DNA of 64,000 bases from Phocoena phocoena (GCF_963924675.1 NC_089236.1:31581319-31645318), one strand, 5' to 3'; shown: positions 1 to 13,700, numbered from the stretch's first letter. A program made the numbers and translations. Notes: generated by a model not told the origin, from the letters alone.

Positions 1-1294
1 CAAAAAATGCCACAATTTCTTTGGAAACAAAAAAGTCCCCGAATAGCCAAAGCAATCTTGAGAAGGAAAAACAGAGCTGGAGGAATCAGGCTCCCAGGCT
101 TCAGACTATACTAAAAAGCTATAGTAATCAAGACAGTATGATGCTGGCACAGAAACAGAAAAATAGATCAATGGAACAGGATAGAAAGCTCAGAGATAAA
201 CTCACATACATATGATCACCTTATTTTTGATAAAGGAGGCAAGAATATACGATGGAGAAAAGAAAGCCTCTTCAATAAGTGGTGCTGGGAAAACTGAACA
301 GCTACATGTAAAAGAATGAAATTAGAATACTCCCTAACAACATACACAAAAATAAACTCAAAATGGATTAAAGACCTAAATGTTAGGCCAGACACTACAA
401 ATCTCTTAGAGGAAAACATAGGCAGAACACTCTATGACATAAATCACAGCAAGATCCTTTTTGACCCACCTCCTAGAGAAATGGAAATAAAAACAAAAAT
501 AAACAAATGGGACCTAATGAAACTTAAAATCTTTTGTACAGCAAAGGAAACAATAAACAAGAAGAAAAGACAACCCTCAGAATGGGAGAAAATATTTGCA
601 AAATGAAGCAACTGACAAAGGATTAATCTCCAAAATTTACAAGCAGCTCATGCAGCTCAATATGAAGAAAACAAAAAACCCAATCCAAAAATGGAGAGAA
701 GAACTAAATAGACATTTCTCCAAAGAAGATATACAGATTGCCAACAAACACATGAAAGGATGCTCAACATCACTAATCATTAGAGAAATGCCAATCAAAA
801 TTACAGTGAGTTATCACCTCACACCAGTCAGAATGGGCATCATCAAAATATCTAAACAATAAATGCTGGAGAAGTTGTGGAGGAAAGGGAACCCTCTTGC
901 ACTGTTGGCTGGAATGTAAATTGATACAGCCACTATGGAGAACAGTATGGAGGTTCCTTAAAAAACTAAAAGTAGAGCTACCATGCGACCCAGCAATCCC
1001 ACTACTGGGCATATACCCTGAGAAAACCATAATTCAAAAAGAGTCTTGTACCCCAATGTTCATTGCAGCACCATTTACAATAACCAGACATGGAAGTAAC
1101 TGAAGTGTCCATCGACAGCTGAATGGATAAAGAAGATGTGGCACATATATATGATGGAATATTACTCAGCCATATAAAGAAATGAAATTGAGTTTTTTGT
1201 AGTGAGATGGATGGATCTAGAGTCTGTCATACAGAGAGAAGTAAGTCAGAAAGAGAAAAACAAATACCATATGCTAACACATATATATGTATCT
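1..1294 (+). pseudogene. LINE-1 ORF2 C-terminal fragment, broken
   Basis: This encodes the C-terminal region of the LINE-1 ORF2 protein, the endonuclease/reverse transcriptase that copies LINE-1 RNA into chromosomal DNA. It covers the part downstream of the reverse-transcriptase core, including the cysteine-rich end. Pieces of the protein appear in several frames: '[20 protein letters not shown]' near the start, '[11 protein letters not shown]' at about 360-390, and '[20 protein letters not shown]' at about 950-1010. Stops and frameshifts separate these blocks, so it is not translatable. The end is placed by alignment with the intact-looking terminus at 25282-25284. It is the inactive coding part of the element that runs on to 1712. 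Confidence 0.9.
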
Positions 1295-1712
1295 AAAAAC
1301 GAACAAAAAAATTGTTCTGAAAAACCTAGGTGCAGCACAGGAATAAAGATGCAGACATAGAGAATGGTCTTGAGGACATGGGGAGGGTGAAGGGTAAGCT
1401 GGGATGAAGTGCGAGAGTGGCATGGACATATATACACTACCAAATGTACAATAGATAGCTCGTGGGAAGAAACTGCATTGCACAGGGAGATCAGCTCGGT
1501 GCTTTTTGACCACCTAGAGGAGTGGGATAGGGAGGATGGGAGGGAGATGCAATAGGGAGGATATATGGGAACATATGTATATGTATAGCTGACTCACTTT
1601 GTTATAAAACAGAAGATAACACACCATTGTAAAGTAATTATACTCCAATAAGGATGTTTAAAAATTAATTAAAAATAAATAAATACATGAATAAATTAAA
1701 AATAATAAAATC
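1..1712 (+). mobile_element. LINE-1 3' portion, cut by window start
   Basis: This is the 3' end of a cetartiodactyl-type LINE-1: the C-terminal part of ORF2, then a 3' UTR and an A-rich tail. The 3' UTR carries the phrase 'gaacatatgtatatgtat' and the final 'ttatactccaata' block that recurs in the other LINE-1 copies of this window (near 25630 and 41790). The expected AATAAA near 1650 is mutated to AATAAG. The tail is degenerate and AT-rich (about 1655-1712), which suggests an old copy. The 5' boundary lies outside the window. No target-site duplication can be assessed. Confidence 0.93.
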
Positions 1713-2614
1713 AAATATTTTATCTCTCCCTGCCTCTCTGAAACTTCCAAATGCTGTTGCTCAACAAATTTCATTATATTCTCAAGATTTTAGGATATTT
1801 AGGGGGCACCATGGTACAGATGCTTTATATACAAGTTACTTAGATCACTCAAACATGTAGAAAATCTATGTACATTTACATTTATTGCAGAGAGCCATTA
1901 AAATGTCTACAGAGACAGTCCAATCTTGTGGAATGGGTTATTCTGCCATACTCCTTTTCAAATGAATCCAAAATACTTTTACAGGCTGCCACTTTCACTG
2001 TTCCAGTGACTCCCGAATACTTATCCCACATAGTACATGATTTTGAATTATGCCCATCAATGGTCTCCCTTCTATTTCTGCCTACCAAAAGCAAAATAAG
2101 TGACTTCTACTGATCTTTGCCAAAGAATAAAATAGTAATCTAAAAAGGTTCCTAACAGTAAGCACAGTTGTAAAATACAGGCCCCTTCATCACGTGTCTT
2201 GTAAATTTTGGAACCTAAAGAACTAGAAATAATTTGTGTGTGTGTATCAAAACTAAGAGCTTGATGTAGAGTTGAAAGGGTCATTACATATTTAAGGATT
2301 TACAAAGAGCCATATAATATATCCACTGCATTCAAAACATTTTATAAAAGTACTTAAATATTTCATTCTCACCACAACTAATGTTTTATAATAACTTAAA
2401 ATAATTTAAGTGGTGCAATGTAAGTGAAGAAACAAAACTCCATTGATGTATTTTACAGTGTAAGCTGCTAGGTTCTTTGTTGATAGATATAACATGATTT
2501 ATCAAATTTTATTAAGGTCATTTCAAAAATCAAGTCAAATGATTCAGCCAAATGTTTTAACTCATAGAACTTTAACAAATTTTGAATAAGACTAATGTGA
2601 CACAGGCAAAAAAG
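1713..2614. other. AT-rich DNA without recognised feature
   Basis: I see no gene or confidently recognised repeat here. Short open frames on both strands (for example 1882-2094 on minus and 1868-2113 on plus) overlap and show no recognisable domain. Confidence 0.5.
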
Positions 2615-2858
2615 CAGGGCTGTTAAGAGCTCAAATTCAGCCCCTCACAGGCTGGGCTCAGGGTTTAGCCTACCTCTGTGAGCTTTGTGTCCATGAGAAA
2701 GTGACTGCATCTTTCTGTGTGTCTATGTTTAAACCTGCAAAAATGAGATAATCAGATCTTACAGCATCATCATGGATTACTAATTAGAGACTTATAAAAG
2801 GCTTAGAATAGAGCATGACACATACTGAGCATTTGATAAATTGCAACTTGTACTATTA
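2615..2858 (+). mobile_element. MIR SINE (old, diverged)
   Basis: The stretch follows the MIR (tRNA-derived, mammalian-wide) consensus in order: 'gttaagagctcaaattcag' for the head, the 'tgagctttgtgtccatgaga' block for the core, 'aaaatgagataatcagatct', and the tail 'agaatagagcatgacacata' followed by 'gagcatttgataaatt'. The many mismatches fit an ancient insertion. I assigned the family by reading it against the remembered consensus. Confidence 0.7.
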
Positions 2859-4377
2859 AAACTACAGGTAAAATAGACCTGTATCCTAAATCCATGCCAT
2901 GTAACAGCAATGGCATAGTCACATAATCACAAATGTGAAAATATCATAAACATCATCAGAAAAAATCAATATCCCTACTCCCAGTGTTTATTCTAGTTAC
3001 TCCATATTTTTCATGGGATCTACCAGAATCAAGTCACATTCCAGTCATTAAACTTCCTACTAATAATCTATGCCATAACCTAAAATTGAGGATTTTTAAA
3101 CAGAATATCATATTAGTCTCTTAGTATATTACCATACCATCTTTTGATTTTGACTCTTCTCTTTCTCTGGAATTGGAAATTGGAAAGTGAAGGCAAGAAC
3201 AACTTCTGTTGCAATGATATCTGAGTACATTTTCTCCCCTTACTAAGGAAGATTGGAGATTTCCTTTTCTAATTCACAGTACAGTCTTATTTGTACAACT
3301 GCTTTGGGAGGGATTTGGTACATGTGGATTTTGATATAGAATATGACTACCAATAAATTATCATACACTGTGTCATCATTTAGAGAGAATAAAAGATGGG
3401 CTAAAACATTGCAGTATGCGAAAAATTCTTCTTTTACCATTTTCCCCATAGTCAGAGCCCTACACTGTGGTTCATTGGCAGTGATTCCTTTTCAGCAGGG
3501 TAACATCTTTGATGTTTGAGGGAAGAAGTGAAAGTTAATTTCCAGTCCATCTGGAAACTACTATTCTCACTTCTCAGGAAAAAAAGACATAAAAATCTAA
3601 TTTAAATATAGTCTTTTGAAAGAGAACAATTCTATCAGGTTGTGCTCAAGTGTATTTGCCATTGAATTTTGAAAATATTCTTAAATTTCATTAGGACAAA
3701 ATGTATTTTCATTTTTCAATGCTGGGTGAAATATTATATCGAATAATGTCTTTGCTAATTCAGTTATGGATTCCACAGGCTATAATCCTCCCTTGTACGT
3801 TTTAGTAATTCTACATAAGCTCTGTCTCCTAGGAATTATTTTCTAATATTCTTCTTTTTCTACTAAAGCAGACCATTTCTTTTCATTGAAGATCCATTTT
3901 GAAATGTTCATTAAATGTTGAATGTTTATCAGTAGCTGCCATCTCTGTGTTCCTAATTCTTCTTTGTGGCTTTCAACTTTCATTTTTCTCAATGCAAACA
4001 CTTTCAGATTTTTACTTTCATCTATTCTTTAAGGACTTGAAGGATGACAAAACCACTTTCAGAAAGTGCTGGGTCAGTAACATAAGACATTTTTTAAAGA
4101 TTTTCTACCATGCATAACACAGTAAAACAGGAAACAAGAGGAAGCAAACTAGAGTTGTGTGAAATTGCTCATTTATTCTTCTCAAGTAGTTTTCAGTTTT
4201 TCATGAAACTGCTGAAAAATTCACAAATTGTATTCCAGTGAGATGAATATTTGTTTTCCAAGTGTTCATCAAAACTTCTGTCTTCAGGTAAACATTGCAT
4301 ATGCATAAGACCTCCTGTTCCCAGGTGTGCTGTTAGTACCTGCTTGTTCACAGGCATGAAAATGGAAGTGGAGTTTT
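2859..4377. other. AT-rich DNA without recognised feature
   Basis: No gene or clear repeat. The longest open frames (3243-3449 minus, 3899-4117 plus) are under 75 codons, lack recognisable motifs and have shadow frames. Confidence 0.45.
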
Positions 4378-5042
4378 AAATATGCACATGAACTTTTTTT
4401 TTTCTTAGATTCCATATATATGTGTTAGCATATGTTATCTGTTTTTCTCTTTCTGACTTACTTCACTCTGTATGACAGACTCTAGGTCCATCCACCTCAC
4501 TACAAATAACTCAATTTCATTTATTTTTATGGCTGAGCAATATTCCATTGTATATATGTGCCACATCTTCTTTATCCATTCATCCAATAATGGACACTTA
4601 GGTTGCTTCCATGTCCTGGCTATTGTAAATAGAGCTACAATGAACATTTTGGTACATGACCCTTTTTGAATTATGGTATTCTCAGGGTATATGCCCAGTA
4701 GTGGAAAATGGACTTGAGGATATGGGGAGGGGGAAGGGTAAGCTGTGACAAAGTGAGAGAGTGGCATGGACATATATTCACTACCAAATGTAAAATAGAT
4801 AGCTAGTGGTAAGCAGCTGCATAGCACAGGGAGATCAGCTCGGTGGTTTGTGACCACCTAGAGGGGTGGGATAGGGAGGGTGGGAGGAAGGGAGACACAA
4901 GAGGGAAGAGATATGGGAACATATGTATATGTATAACTGATTTACTTTGTTATAAAGCAGAAACTAACACACCATTGTAATTATAATGCAATAAAGATGT
5001 TTTAAAAAAAACTAAAAAAATAAAATAAAATAAATATGCACA
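4378..5042 (+). mobile_element. 5'-inverted, truncated LINE-1 insertion with TSD
   Basis: The left part (about 4394-4706) is LINE-1 ORF2 end sequence in reverse orientation. It runs from the start of the 3' UTR ('attccatatatatgtgttag') back to 'gtatatgcccagtagtgg'. At about 4704-4708 it switches to forward orientation and continues as LINE-1 3' UTR ('atggacttgaggatatgggg') to an AATAAA-containing end and an A-rich tail (about 5000-5031). Identical 11-bp direct repeats, aaatatgcaca, lie at 4378-4388 and 5032-5042. Opposed fragments between one pair of target-site duplications are the signature of twin priming during a single LINE-1 insertion. No intact coding sequence remains. Confidence 0.9.
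4435..4706 (-). pseudogene. LINE-1 ORF2 terminal fragment, inverted
   Basis: Read on the minus strand this gives the last part of ORF2, including 'LLGIYPENTIIQKGSCTKMF' and '[19 protein letters not shown]'. It is the inverted arm of the twin-primed insertion. A continuous minus frame runs on across the inversion junction into the 3' UTR, but that is chance: sequence left of about 4707 is ORF2 and sequence right of it is antisense 3' UTR. Confidence 0.85.
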
Positions 5043-6329
5043 GCCTGGCTGTCTGGATAAGGAGAGATGCAAAGGGAGCTGGGAGTGGTGCTTACACTGC
5101 TGCAGGGGTGGGCATGCATTTCCTTCCTCGTCCCTTTTCCAAAATGAAGAGTTTAAGCTTCAGATTTTTTCTAATAGGGAATTTTTGTTCTGATATGCTC
5201 TTTCTACCTTTCTGGCTAATTTTATTGTGGGAAACCACCTTCTATGTCAAAAATCTCTTCACTTTTATTCATAATAAGAAAAATAATAAATGACCCAGAT
5301 GCATTGGCTTTTTCCCAGCATTCTGTTTCCATGTATAACATTTTCTTTTGATGATAATGTAATAATTCATTCATTTCCTGCTTCAAATCGTAATTTTCTG
5401 AATGAACAACTTTAAATGCCATAGTCCCTTAATGGATCAGTAATATGACAGCAAGTTTAGGTATCTGCTAGTTTTAAATACCACACAAAGCGTACTTTGA
5501 AATTGGTTTTCCTCTATGTGCATTTAAATGATATTAAAACATTCCTTAATTTGGATGAGGTAAATTATCCCTTCACATAACTCTGACAGAGGCATTTGTA
5601 ATATAGGAGCCCAACATAAAATGCCATTTGGGGCCCCTAAAAGTGGCTGAGCTGAGAAGCAAATTTTCCTTTCTTTCATTCTTCTCTCCCTCCCTCCCTC
5701 CTTCCCTTCCTCCCTCTCTCCCTTCCTTCCATTTTTCCTCTCTCTTTCTCTCATTTATTTCCTAAAATCTCAAAACTTCTCATAACTGATTTTTAACCTT
5801 CACACAAAGCAAAACAGGAAAAGTCCCTGTATAAACTGAGCAGGTATAGGACAGTAGGAAAAGGTGGGCCCAGACTCAAGGCTTTCAACTTTCAAAATGT
5901 TGTATAATATTCTGTTCATTGGATTCACTAGGCCTTAGCCGTTTCTTGATGCCATTCCAAAGCTTTGAAACTTCTTTAAAACTCTTTATCTTGATTTCCT
6001 ATACCTCCTATCTACCAATGGATTCAGTTATATTCATGTGTGCATCTTATGAGTTGCTTATTGAGCATAGCATAATAAGAGATTACTACACATGCACACA
6101 TATGCATTGTCCTCCCAGCATATATGATGCATCTGTGTGCGCACATGTAAGAAGTATTCATTCAGCCTGTTTTTTTAGAATTTTCTGGAGGGAAGAGAGT
6201 TGGTTTTTTTTTCATACATTTTTTGTTTATTAGGGACATATATGTCATTTTGTTTTACTATCAGATTTTAGAAATAAATTTTTAGTATGAAAGTAAAATA
6301 GCGAATGTTTTTTAAGTTAATTGTTCCTT
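5043..6329. other. AT-rich DNA with a pyrimidine tract
   Basis: No gene or recognised transposon apart from the pyrimidine-rich tract at 5667-5753. Open frames such as 5919-6233 (plus) have no recognisable domain and their composition matches the surrounding non-coding DNA. Confidence 0.45.
5667..5753. repeat. Polypyrimidine simple repeat, (CCCT/CCTT)n
   Basis: This is a nearly uninterrupted C/T tract built of ccct, cctt and ttct units. It is low-complexity DNA. The arginine/glutamate-rich minus-strand frame over it is an artefact of the tract. Confidence 0.9.
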
Positions 6330-6550
6330 TTTAAAATTTTATTGAAGTACAGTTGATTTACAATGTTGTGTTAATTTCTGCTAACAGCAAAATGACTCAG
6401 TTATACATATATATATTCTTTTCCATTAAGGTTTATCACATGATGTTGAATATAGTTCCCTGTGTTATACAGTAGAACCTTGTTGTTTATCCATACTATA
6501 TATATAGCATTTTGCATCTGTTAATCCAAACTCCCAGTACTTTGCTCCCC
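6330..6550 (-). mobile_element. LINE-1 3' UTR fragment, minus strand
   Basis: The reverse complement reads as a LINE-1 3' UTR: an older version of the 'tatatgtataactga...tcactttg...aacacaacattgtaaatcaa' block, ending in 'ttcaataaaat' at the left edge, where the poly-A would be. It is related to, but diverged from, the 3' UTRs at 25560-25650 and 41700-41800. I infer an older cetartiodactyl LINE-1 subfamily, truncated so that only the 3' UTR remains. Confidence 0.75.
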
Positions 6551-7021
6551 CTAAAATTGTTCCTTTTGCTATCCCTGCCTCTATTTCTCATTTTAAACAT
6601 TTTATTTACTATTCTTCTTTAGTTTTAAGAGTGGCTAAGGCATATACATGTTGAGATGAACCCCAAGTACCCTGCTGTAGACCAACAGGCCTTGGATGGT
6701 GACTATAGACCAGCAGTATGAATGAAGATAATGACAGTCTCTTGTTTTATACCTTAGAACATTGAGCTCTTCTAAATTAAAGGTCTAGCCAAAATTATCA
6801 TAAAGGGAATCATAACTTCCATGATGTGCTTTATTTCCTAAGTGGGCTCATAGTCAGAAAGATTTCCCAGGAGGTAGGATCAAATTACGAGATCCCTAGG
6901 AGTTTAAAGGCTTTTTTGTGGGTTGCATTGGTACATTTGCTCATTCAGAATCTTTCATGTTTACCTTTACAAGTACCTCAAAATATATAATAAGTATCTT
7001 ATATAGCTTTACATTATTATA
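6551..7021. other. AT-rich DNA without recognised feature
   Basis: I see no gene and no repeat I can name with confidence. Confidence 0.4.
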
Positions 7022-7396
7022 TAAGCTAAGGTCACACTGGTGAAAAAGACACAAATCTTTCTCCTCAGGAAGTTTAAAATCTAATAAATGAAAAGACAAT
7101 TATGACGTGTGGCAGATATAGGGCATTGTGAGAGTCACCTGACCCAGCTGTGGGAATCAGAGTGCTTCAAACTGAGGAAACTTGTAAGACTCAGAAGAAA
7201 AGCAGAGTATGGATAAGAGGAGAAGCAAATAGTGTACTCCGACAAGAAGTTATGATATGAGGATGGCAGTATTGAGAGATGAGTGTGGATAGGGACCAGT
7301 TTATGAAAGGCCCATAGACCATAATTACAATTATTTACTTTATCTTGGTGGTATTGAGGGGCAGATGGTCATTAAAAAATTTTTAAGTATCAAATG
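7022..7396 (-). mobile_element. L2 LINE fragment (old)
   Basis: Blocks typical of the antisense L2 3' region occur in the expected order: 'cctcaggaagtttaaaatct' (the 'gagcttacattct' block), a purine-rich middle, then 'tgaaaggcccatagaccata' (the 'agggccttgtaggccat' block). Divergence is high, so the limits are approximate. The assignment is from the remembered consensus. Confidence 0.5.
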
Positions 7397-7456
7397 GATA
7401 TATATACACACACATATATATGTATCTGTGTATGTGTATATATGTATAATTATATG
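7397..7456. repeat. (TA)n/(TG)n/(CA)n microsatellite
   Basis: Alternating pyrimidine-purine run of tatata, cacaca and tgtgta units. It has no coding meaning. Confidence 0.85.
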
Positions 7457-7649
7457 TGGATTTCTTGAGACCTGAGGACTGATCAAAGATGGAGAGACAG
7501 TTATAAGCCTAAGTGAGTCCCCAGAATCATTTTTATGCAAATCTCCAGCCCATTTCCACACTGTGCATGAAAGATGCATTATGAATATTCTGCTATCAAG
7601 GTATTGGTTTCCCTTCTAACCTATACTCACAGATTTGACTGTTAGTTTT

Positions 7650-7757
7650 GTGGAGAGAGCATGAGTTGAAAATAAAATATTGCTCCCAATTCCTACTAGC
7701 TATGAATCTGGGCAAGTAGCTTAGCTCCTCTTAATTTTAGTTTCCTTTTATTTATTA
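7650..7757 (+). mobile_element. MIR SINE core fragment
   Basis: 'tactagctatgaatctgggc', then 'aagtagcttagctcctctta' and 'gtttcctttta' match the MIR core (cttactagctgtgtgaccttgggcaag in the consensus, with substitutions). It is an ancient mammalian-wide SINE remnant. Confidence 0.6.
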
Positions 7758-10700
7758 ATTTTCAAAAAAAAGGTTTGGTAATTTCTCACTCATCCAGTAT
7801 ATGGTACTGTAGAATATAAAATAATCTGAATAATTAGGTTCCATAGTATGATACTGCTGTGTTATATCAAAGGAATTTCTCAGATAAGGCTGCACCATGG
7901 CAAAAACCATGACAAGGATAACATAGTTTGTGTGAAGAATGATGCTGGAGCTGGTCAGCATGAAAACCCTTCACTTGTTTCTGAGTCATTCAGCAGCCAT
8001 AGCAAATAATGAGAATGTAAGAATTTTATACAATTCAGAGATGACTCTGGTAGGGGTGAAAGGATGATACTTTGAAAGACAAAGGATGAGGAAGGAGAGG
8101 GATAAAATTGAAAAACACACCCTGAAATTTATTATTTCTTACAAAGCAGATGCCAAGGAGTATCATGCAGTATATGTAACAATAGGAAATAATGTAACTA
8201 GATACATCTCAGTACATTTTAAACACAGTATATATAACTGCTCCTAGATGGCATTCTTTGAGCATGTGAGATGTAAGGATTGTTCTTACCATGTTTATCA
8301 ATGCTCTCAGATGAGAACAAGGATTATGTATTCTAGTTTATCTCAAAGGAAATGAAGAACGCAACCCAAAGTTCTACTGTGCTGAGGTCTAATCATCTTT
8401 GTACCACAGACAGAAAAATATAATTTTATTAGCTTTGTTAATAACAATTTTATATTCTTATTTTGTGGGTGGATCTTTTAGCTTAACTAAAATAGTAGCA
8501 TCCCAGGGCCACAAGACTCTTCTTGGGAGATAGAAGTTGTGCCCAGACTTTTCTGGTGAGTCAGTAACTCCAGAAGGTAAGCTTGGAAAGCCATGTGCAT
8601 AAGAGCTCTGCAAATCATTTGTGGCCTTGTTTCCTACAAATTCTGATAGCCATTTCTAATCAACACATGTATCTACATTCTCAGCTCTCAGCAGAAAAGC
8701 CTGATCAGATTCAGAAATCTCATAACTGTATCTGGCAAGGCAAGCATTACTTTCAGATGTTTCTATGTTCTGGTCTATCAATTAAATGTATTTTTCCATT
8801 TAATGCAGACTCAACTATTTCCATTTTCTCAGGCTATCAAACAGGAATGTAAAGCTCCATTTCTTTAAAGGGCTGGAAGGAAGCACCAGTTATCATCCAG
8901 AATACCCGTTTAGTTAAAGTGATACCTAAACTTTACCAGACTAATGAATTGAGACCATTTCATAGCAATTTTATTCTACCTCCTTTATTTAATGTAGTAC
9001 CCAAAATGTTGTACACTCCTTGGCTGCCTGGTATACATTTATTCATAACTCAGAATCACCGTGAATTCATTAATAACCTTTCTCATTGTAAAATGGTACT
9101 ATCTGCAAACACTTCACATGGCCTATCAATCTACTCCATTTACATTTATAAGTGTCTTTCATGTGTCCATCCCATAGTGCTATTCAGACTTAATATAAAA
9201 GAAGATACAATAAATATTTAAAAGGCTAAATCAAACATTTTTTTTGTTAAACCTTACAAATCAACAGTAATTTTTAAGTTCTCAGGCATAAAAGAATAGA
9301 TTCCTAGCTGAAGAAGAAGGTGTAGAAGGATTTGTGATCTGTTAGAATCAGACTGCAATGTGGCAGGTGAAGGTCAGTGATTGTAAATTGTGACAGAAAC
9401 CCTTCCAGAATCAGAAAATCTTTATGTGACAAGTTTGCACTGGGTCGGTACAAAAATGAAATTATATGGTCAGTAAAACACACACACACACACACATACA
9501 CATGAATGCACACACAACTTTACAGTAATCCAAAGTCAAAAGTGTGATTTTAAAGCAAAGAAAATCACCTCTTTGTGGTTACCAGCATGGTTGACACTTT
9601 AAACATTTATACTGGAGAACCAATCAGTAGCAACCCAATTTTATCTGTACAAAATTCAGGGAAATTTGAAGACATTCATGCTTGAATATCACACAGACAT
9701 TTATACAAACATCAAGCTGCTTCATAGGTCTGCAGGGACTGGGAAGAATATCTGAGTACCGTCTGCATACATATGACACTGCAGGCCATGGCATTGAATG
9801 TTATTTGCTAAAAATATCTAAATATAAAGTGAAACAGGATTTCAAACAAGCCCCAGGGGAATCAGAAAGTAACTTAGCAAAGCACAAACCATTCCCAAAA
9901 GGAACACATTGAAAGGACAATATAGGGATAAAGAAAAGATCCAAAGCAGCTCATGTTTATTCCAGAAATTCAAAAACATAGAGTTATGTCAAGGAATGAC
10001 ACAGTCAGCAGTATTCAAACTAGACATATAGCCTTAAGTAGGCATTCAAACAACAAAATGCTTATGGACAGTATATTCTAATCTAAGTATCAGGGCCAAT
10101 AGTGTGCACATTTAACATGAGGTGTTAAAATGATATCATAGGAAAAATTCAAGATTTATTGTCTTTGTCTAGTGATGAAAAATTTAAGGCATTCTTGATT
10201 TAAAAAAAAAGAAAAAGAAAAAAACAATATAAGTGTTCAAGCTTCTAGATTCTATTGAATTTGTTTTGCCTTTATGATCATGGAACCTTTATTTAATGTC
10301 TCATTTTGGAATTTAATGGAGAATTTAAGATTCTAAAGGAATCTTAAGACTCCTTCAGAGGAAAGGTGAGGAAAGGTGATATCACTGCTGTACTCTCTTT
10401 ATCATTATCCTATTATCCAATACTGTAAAGATCTGGTACGTTATTTTCCCATACACAGACCACCCATCCTTTTTTTTTTTTTTTACATTTTACTCATGAT
10501 TTGTTTCTTTCATAACCCTAATTGTCAAAATTTCCACATTCCAAAAAAAAAAAAAATTGCACCTAATGGAGTTAAACCAGCAAAGAATTTATTCATGACT
10601 ATTACAGTAAGCATAACCCCTCTGAAATAAAAGTCAAGAGGATTTTCAAATGATAGGATGATTCATGATTAGATTATCTGTATTAGCTAATTTTCAATTA

Positions 10701-13700
10701 TCCTATTGAAGTTAGATTCCCTACCCCATAGAATCTACAAGAGAAGGGCTCTATCTTCCTTGATTACATTTCAAAGGGATGACTTCCAGGTCCTGGAGAA
10801 ATACATTCCTGGTCTGTAAAACTGACAGGAATCTGGGAAAAGCTTATATCTCAAAGGGGCAGAGAAAGAATTTCCAAATGCAAGGTTTTTAAGGTCAATG
10901 TCCTAAGAAAAGGAAGAAACCTGTCTAAAGGTTAGTCAAGCTGAGAGGAATATTAAGGCCGTATTGGTCAACCGTATGCATCTCTTAGAAAGCACCACTC
11001 AACAGCCCCAGAAGCTTCGCTCCTAGACAGATGACAGTTGGAAGTATTCCAAATAGATTTTGATTAATAAAATAAGGATATACCAATATCCATAGCATAA
11101 TAAAGCAACCACCATTACATCGCAGAATAATAGAAGAGTATGGTATGTACACAAATGTACTCAGTATAATAAAACAAAATCGTATTTAACACCATCAACA
11201 TGATGATGAAAAATGGATAAGCCTCATGTTCCTAAAAACACCATACATGATAAAAGGTGCTAATATTCATATTTTCACATTTTAATAATGCTATTAATCT
11301 TCTGTAGTCAATAGTAATGGATGTAATATTTTATAATTTTAAACTTCTCAACCTTTTGATGTTTAAAACAGTGAATATAGCTCTGTACATAGACATGATA
11401 CAGATACATGTCTATATTGAATAAAAGAAACTAATTCTTGACCACAATTAGTTTTAAATGAATACTGCTACACCAGTGGGTAAAATGAAACCCACTAAAT
11501 TTATTTTCTTTGCCCTGGGTCCTTTGTAGTAAAATACTCACATCTACATGCTCTGAGGAGGTTAGCAGAACACACTTCAATTAACATACCTTAATGACTC
11601 TATTTGGTGGTTACCAAATTAGAAATTTAAACAATATAATGGAAAGAAGTGTTTCAGGATAGATAAACCCTGTTGCTGTGGGCAAGCTCAGATCCTTTCA
11701 GTTCCTTTCCTTGAAACTGTGCTTGCCTGTAAGTTGCCCACCTGGCTGCTCAGGCTCTCCTTGGGAGAGGAATCCATGCTCTTTCCCAGAGGAAACTATT
11801 CAGTTGTCAACACCTTTGTTTAATTTCCTCTCGAAAGAAAAACTAAAACTTGTTAGGAGCTTTTCCTAAGTCACTGCAGGTAGTTAACAGTTTGGTTAAA
11901 AATAATTAAACCAATTTGTTAATATGAAACTTAAAGTCTTTCAGATAGAACACAAGGCTCACAAGATAAAAGAGATTGCCTAAGTGGAAGGTTCTCGGGG
12001 GAGGCTTGGAGCCAGACGCAGCATGAGGTGCTTTATTTTCTACCGTAAGTCTTCACACTTCTGCAAAATTGTTGGAAGTCAGTTTCTCCGTGGGTAGTTT
12101 TGCTTATTATTTTCTGCATGTAACTTGTCCTTACCGGGAGTGCCTCTACTTGCTCCTAAGCAGATACCCTATAGCTAGCTCAGAGCATTAACAGAATGCA
12201 GAGTGAACTGAATACAGTGTGACAGATGCCTCCAGAAGGGACAGCCAAGTAGAAACAAAAGACAAAGAATAAGTGAGATACACTGCACTTGCCTCTGATA
12301 AAGATAGACTTAAACCTCATTCTTCCAGAATAAAGGAAAGGCCCATTCGATTATGTTAATCTTATTTTTACTTCTGAATCATTTGAAGTAAATTGTCTAG
12401 CTTTCATCAGTCATAAATGTCTGTTAGGAAAAGGTAAGGTGTTTAGTTCCCAAATGTTACCTTAGTTAACAATGACGCAATGTTTCATCTTGTTGCAGCT
12501 AGAAATCGAGCTCAGTCTCAAAGTTTGACCTTCTCGTGTGCAGATACATTTGTATACACTATGTTTATGCATTCATTTTCCCATCTATATATTTATTGAC
12601 TGCCTTCTCTTGATCAGGCACACTGATACTGCAGCAGGCAAAGCAGAAACCCACATATTCTTGTCTTTTCAGCCATTAGATTAAAACAATAATATAATTA
12701 TATGAAGATGATTGTTTTAAAACTCTTGAACCCAGGTTTAAGAAATTTGCTTTTTAGTGCCAAGTCTTCAATTATTATTATTATTTTGCCAACCTGTATA
12801 TAATAGATTCATAGGCAAGCAAGTAATAATTCTTACCTGAACATACCACCAAGATGGGGAGGTACTCATATTTCTCAGTAGGACTATATGCCTCTCTGTG
12901 TCTGTTTATCTGTCTGTCCACATTCATATATATGTGGTATACATTATAACCATCTAAAATATGTCTATAGAGTAAAAACAACTGATTTCCTTATAAAGAT
13001 TTTTAAATCATGCATAAATTAGAAGTATAATATCTATAAATGCAATTTATAATATTTATATGTAGATATATCCGCTGATAACATTAATTAAACAACTATT
13101 TTATTTTCAGAAGTATTTCTGATGTAAGCTATATTTATATCCCCAAAAGGTAGACTGCCCAGTTTTAAAATATAATAAAAATGTACTGTTATACTTCATC
13201 AATTTCTAAATGAAGATTTTGTATTCTTCTACTCTAACAACATAAAAATCCATTTTAAAAGCTCTGTGTTTGTCTCATAATCCTCCTACACATTTTTTAT
13301 AAAACAAAATATCTACATCATTGAATCTGATTTAGAGTATGTATGTGAAGAAAAACAGAACACCCTGAAAAATATTTCTCTTCTTCCAGCTATGTTTTAT
13401 ATGTCTCAACTTAATACACATTAATTTTGAAAGCCAGAAAAAATATTGTAGTAATTTTAAATAAACAAATTTGGCTGAAACATTGCAGAGCGGAGCATGA
13501 TGTATTTGGGGAAATAGCTACAGCCATTCCACAAATGAGTAGGTAAATGTTCAGTGTGAAACAGTATTGAGATTTCTAAATAGATGTTTTGCCCAAGACT
13601 CCAGAACTAAGAATATCCTCCATTGATTTAGTAATTGCAAAAAATTCAGAATTTAAGATGGACAAGGGACACTTTTTTTTTTTTTTTTAGTTTATATTTT

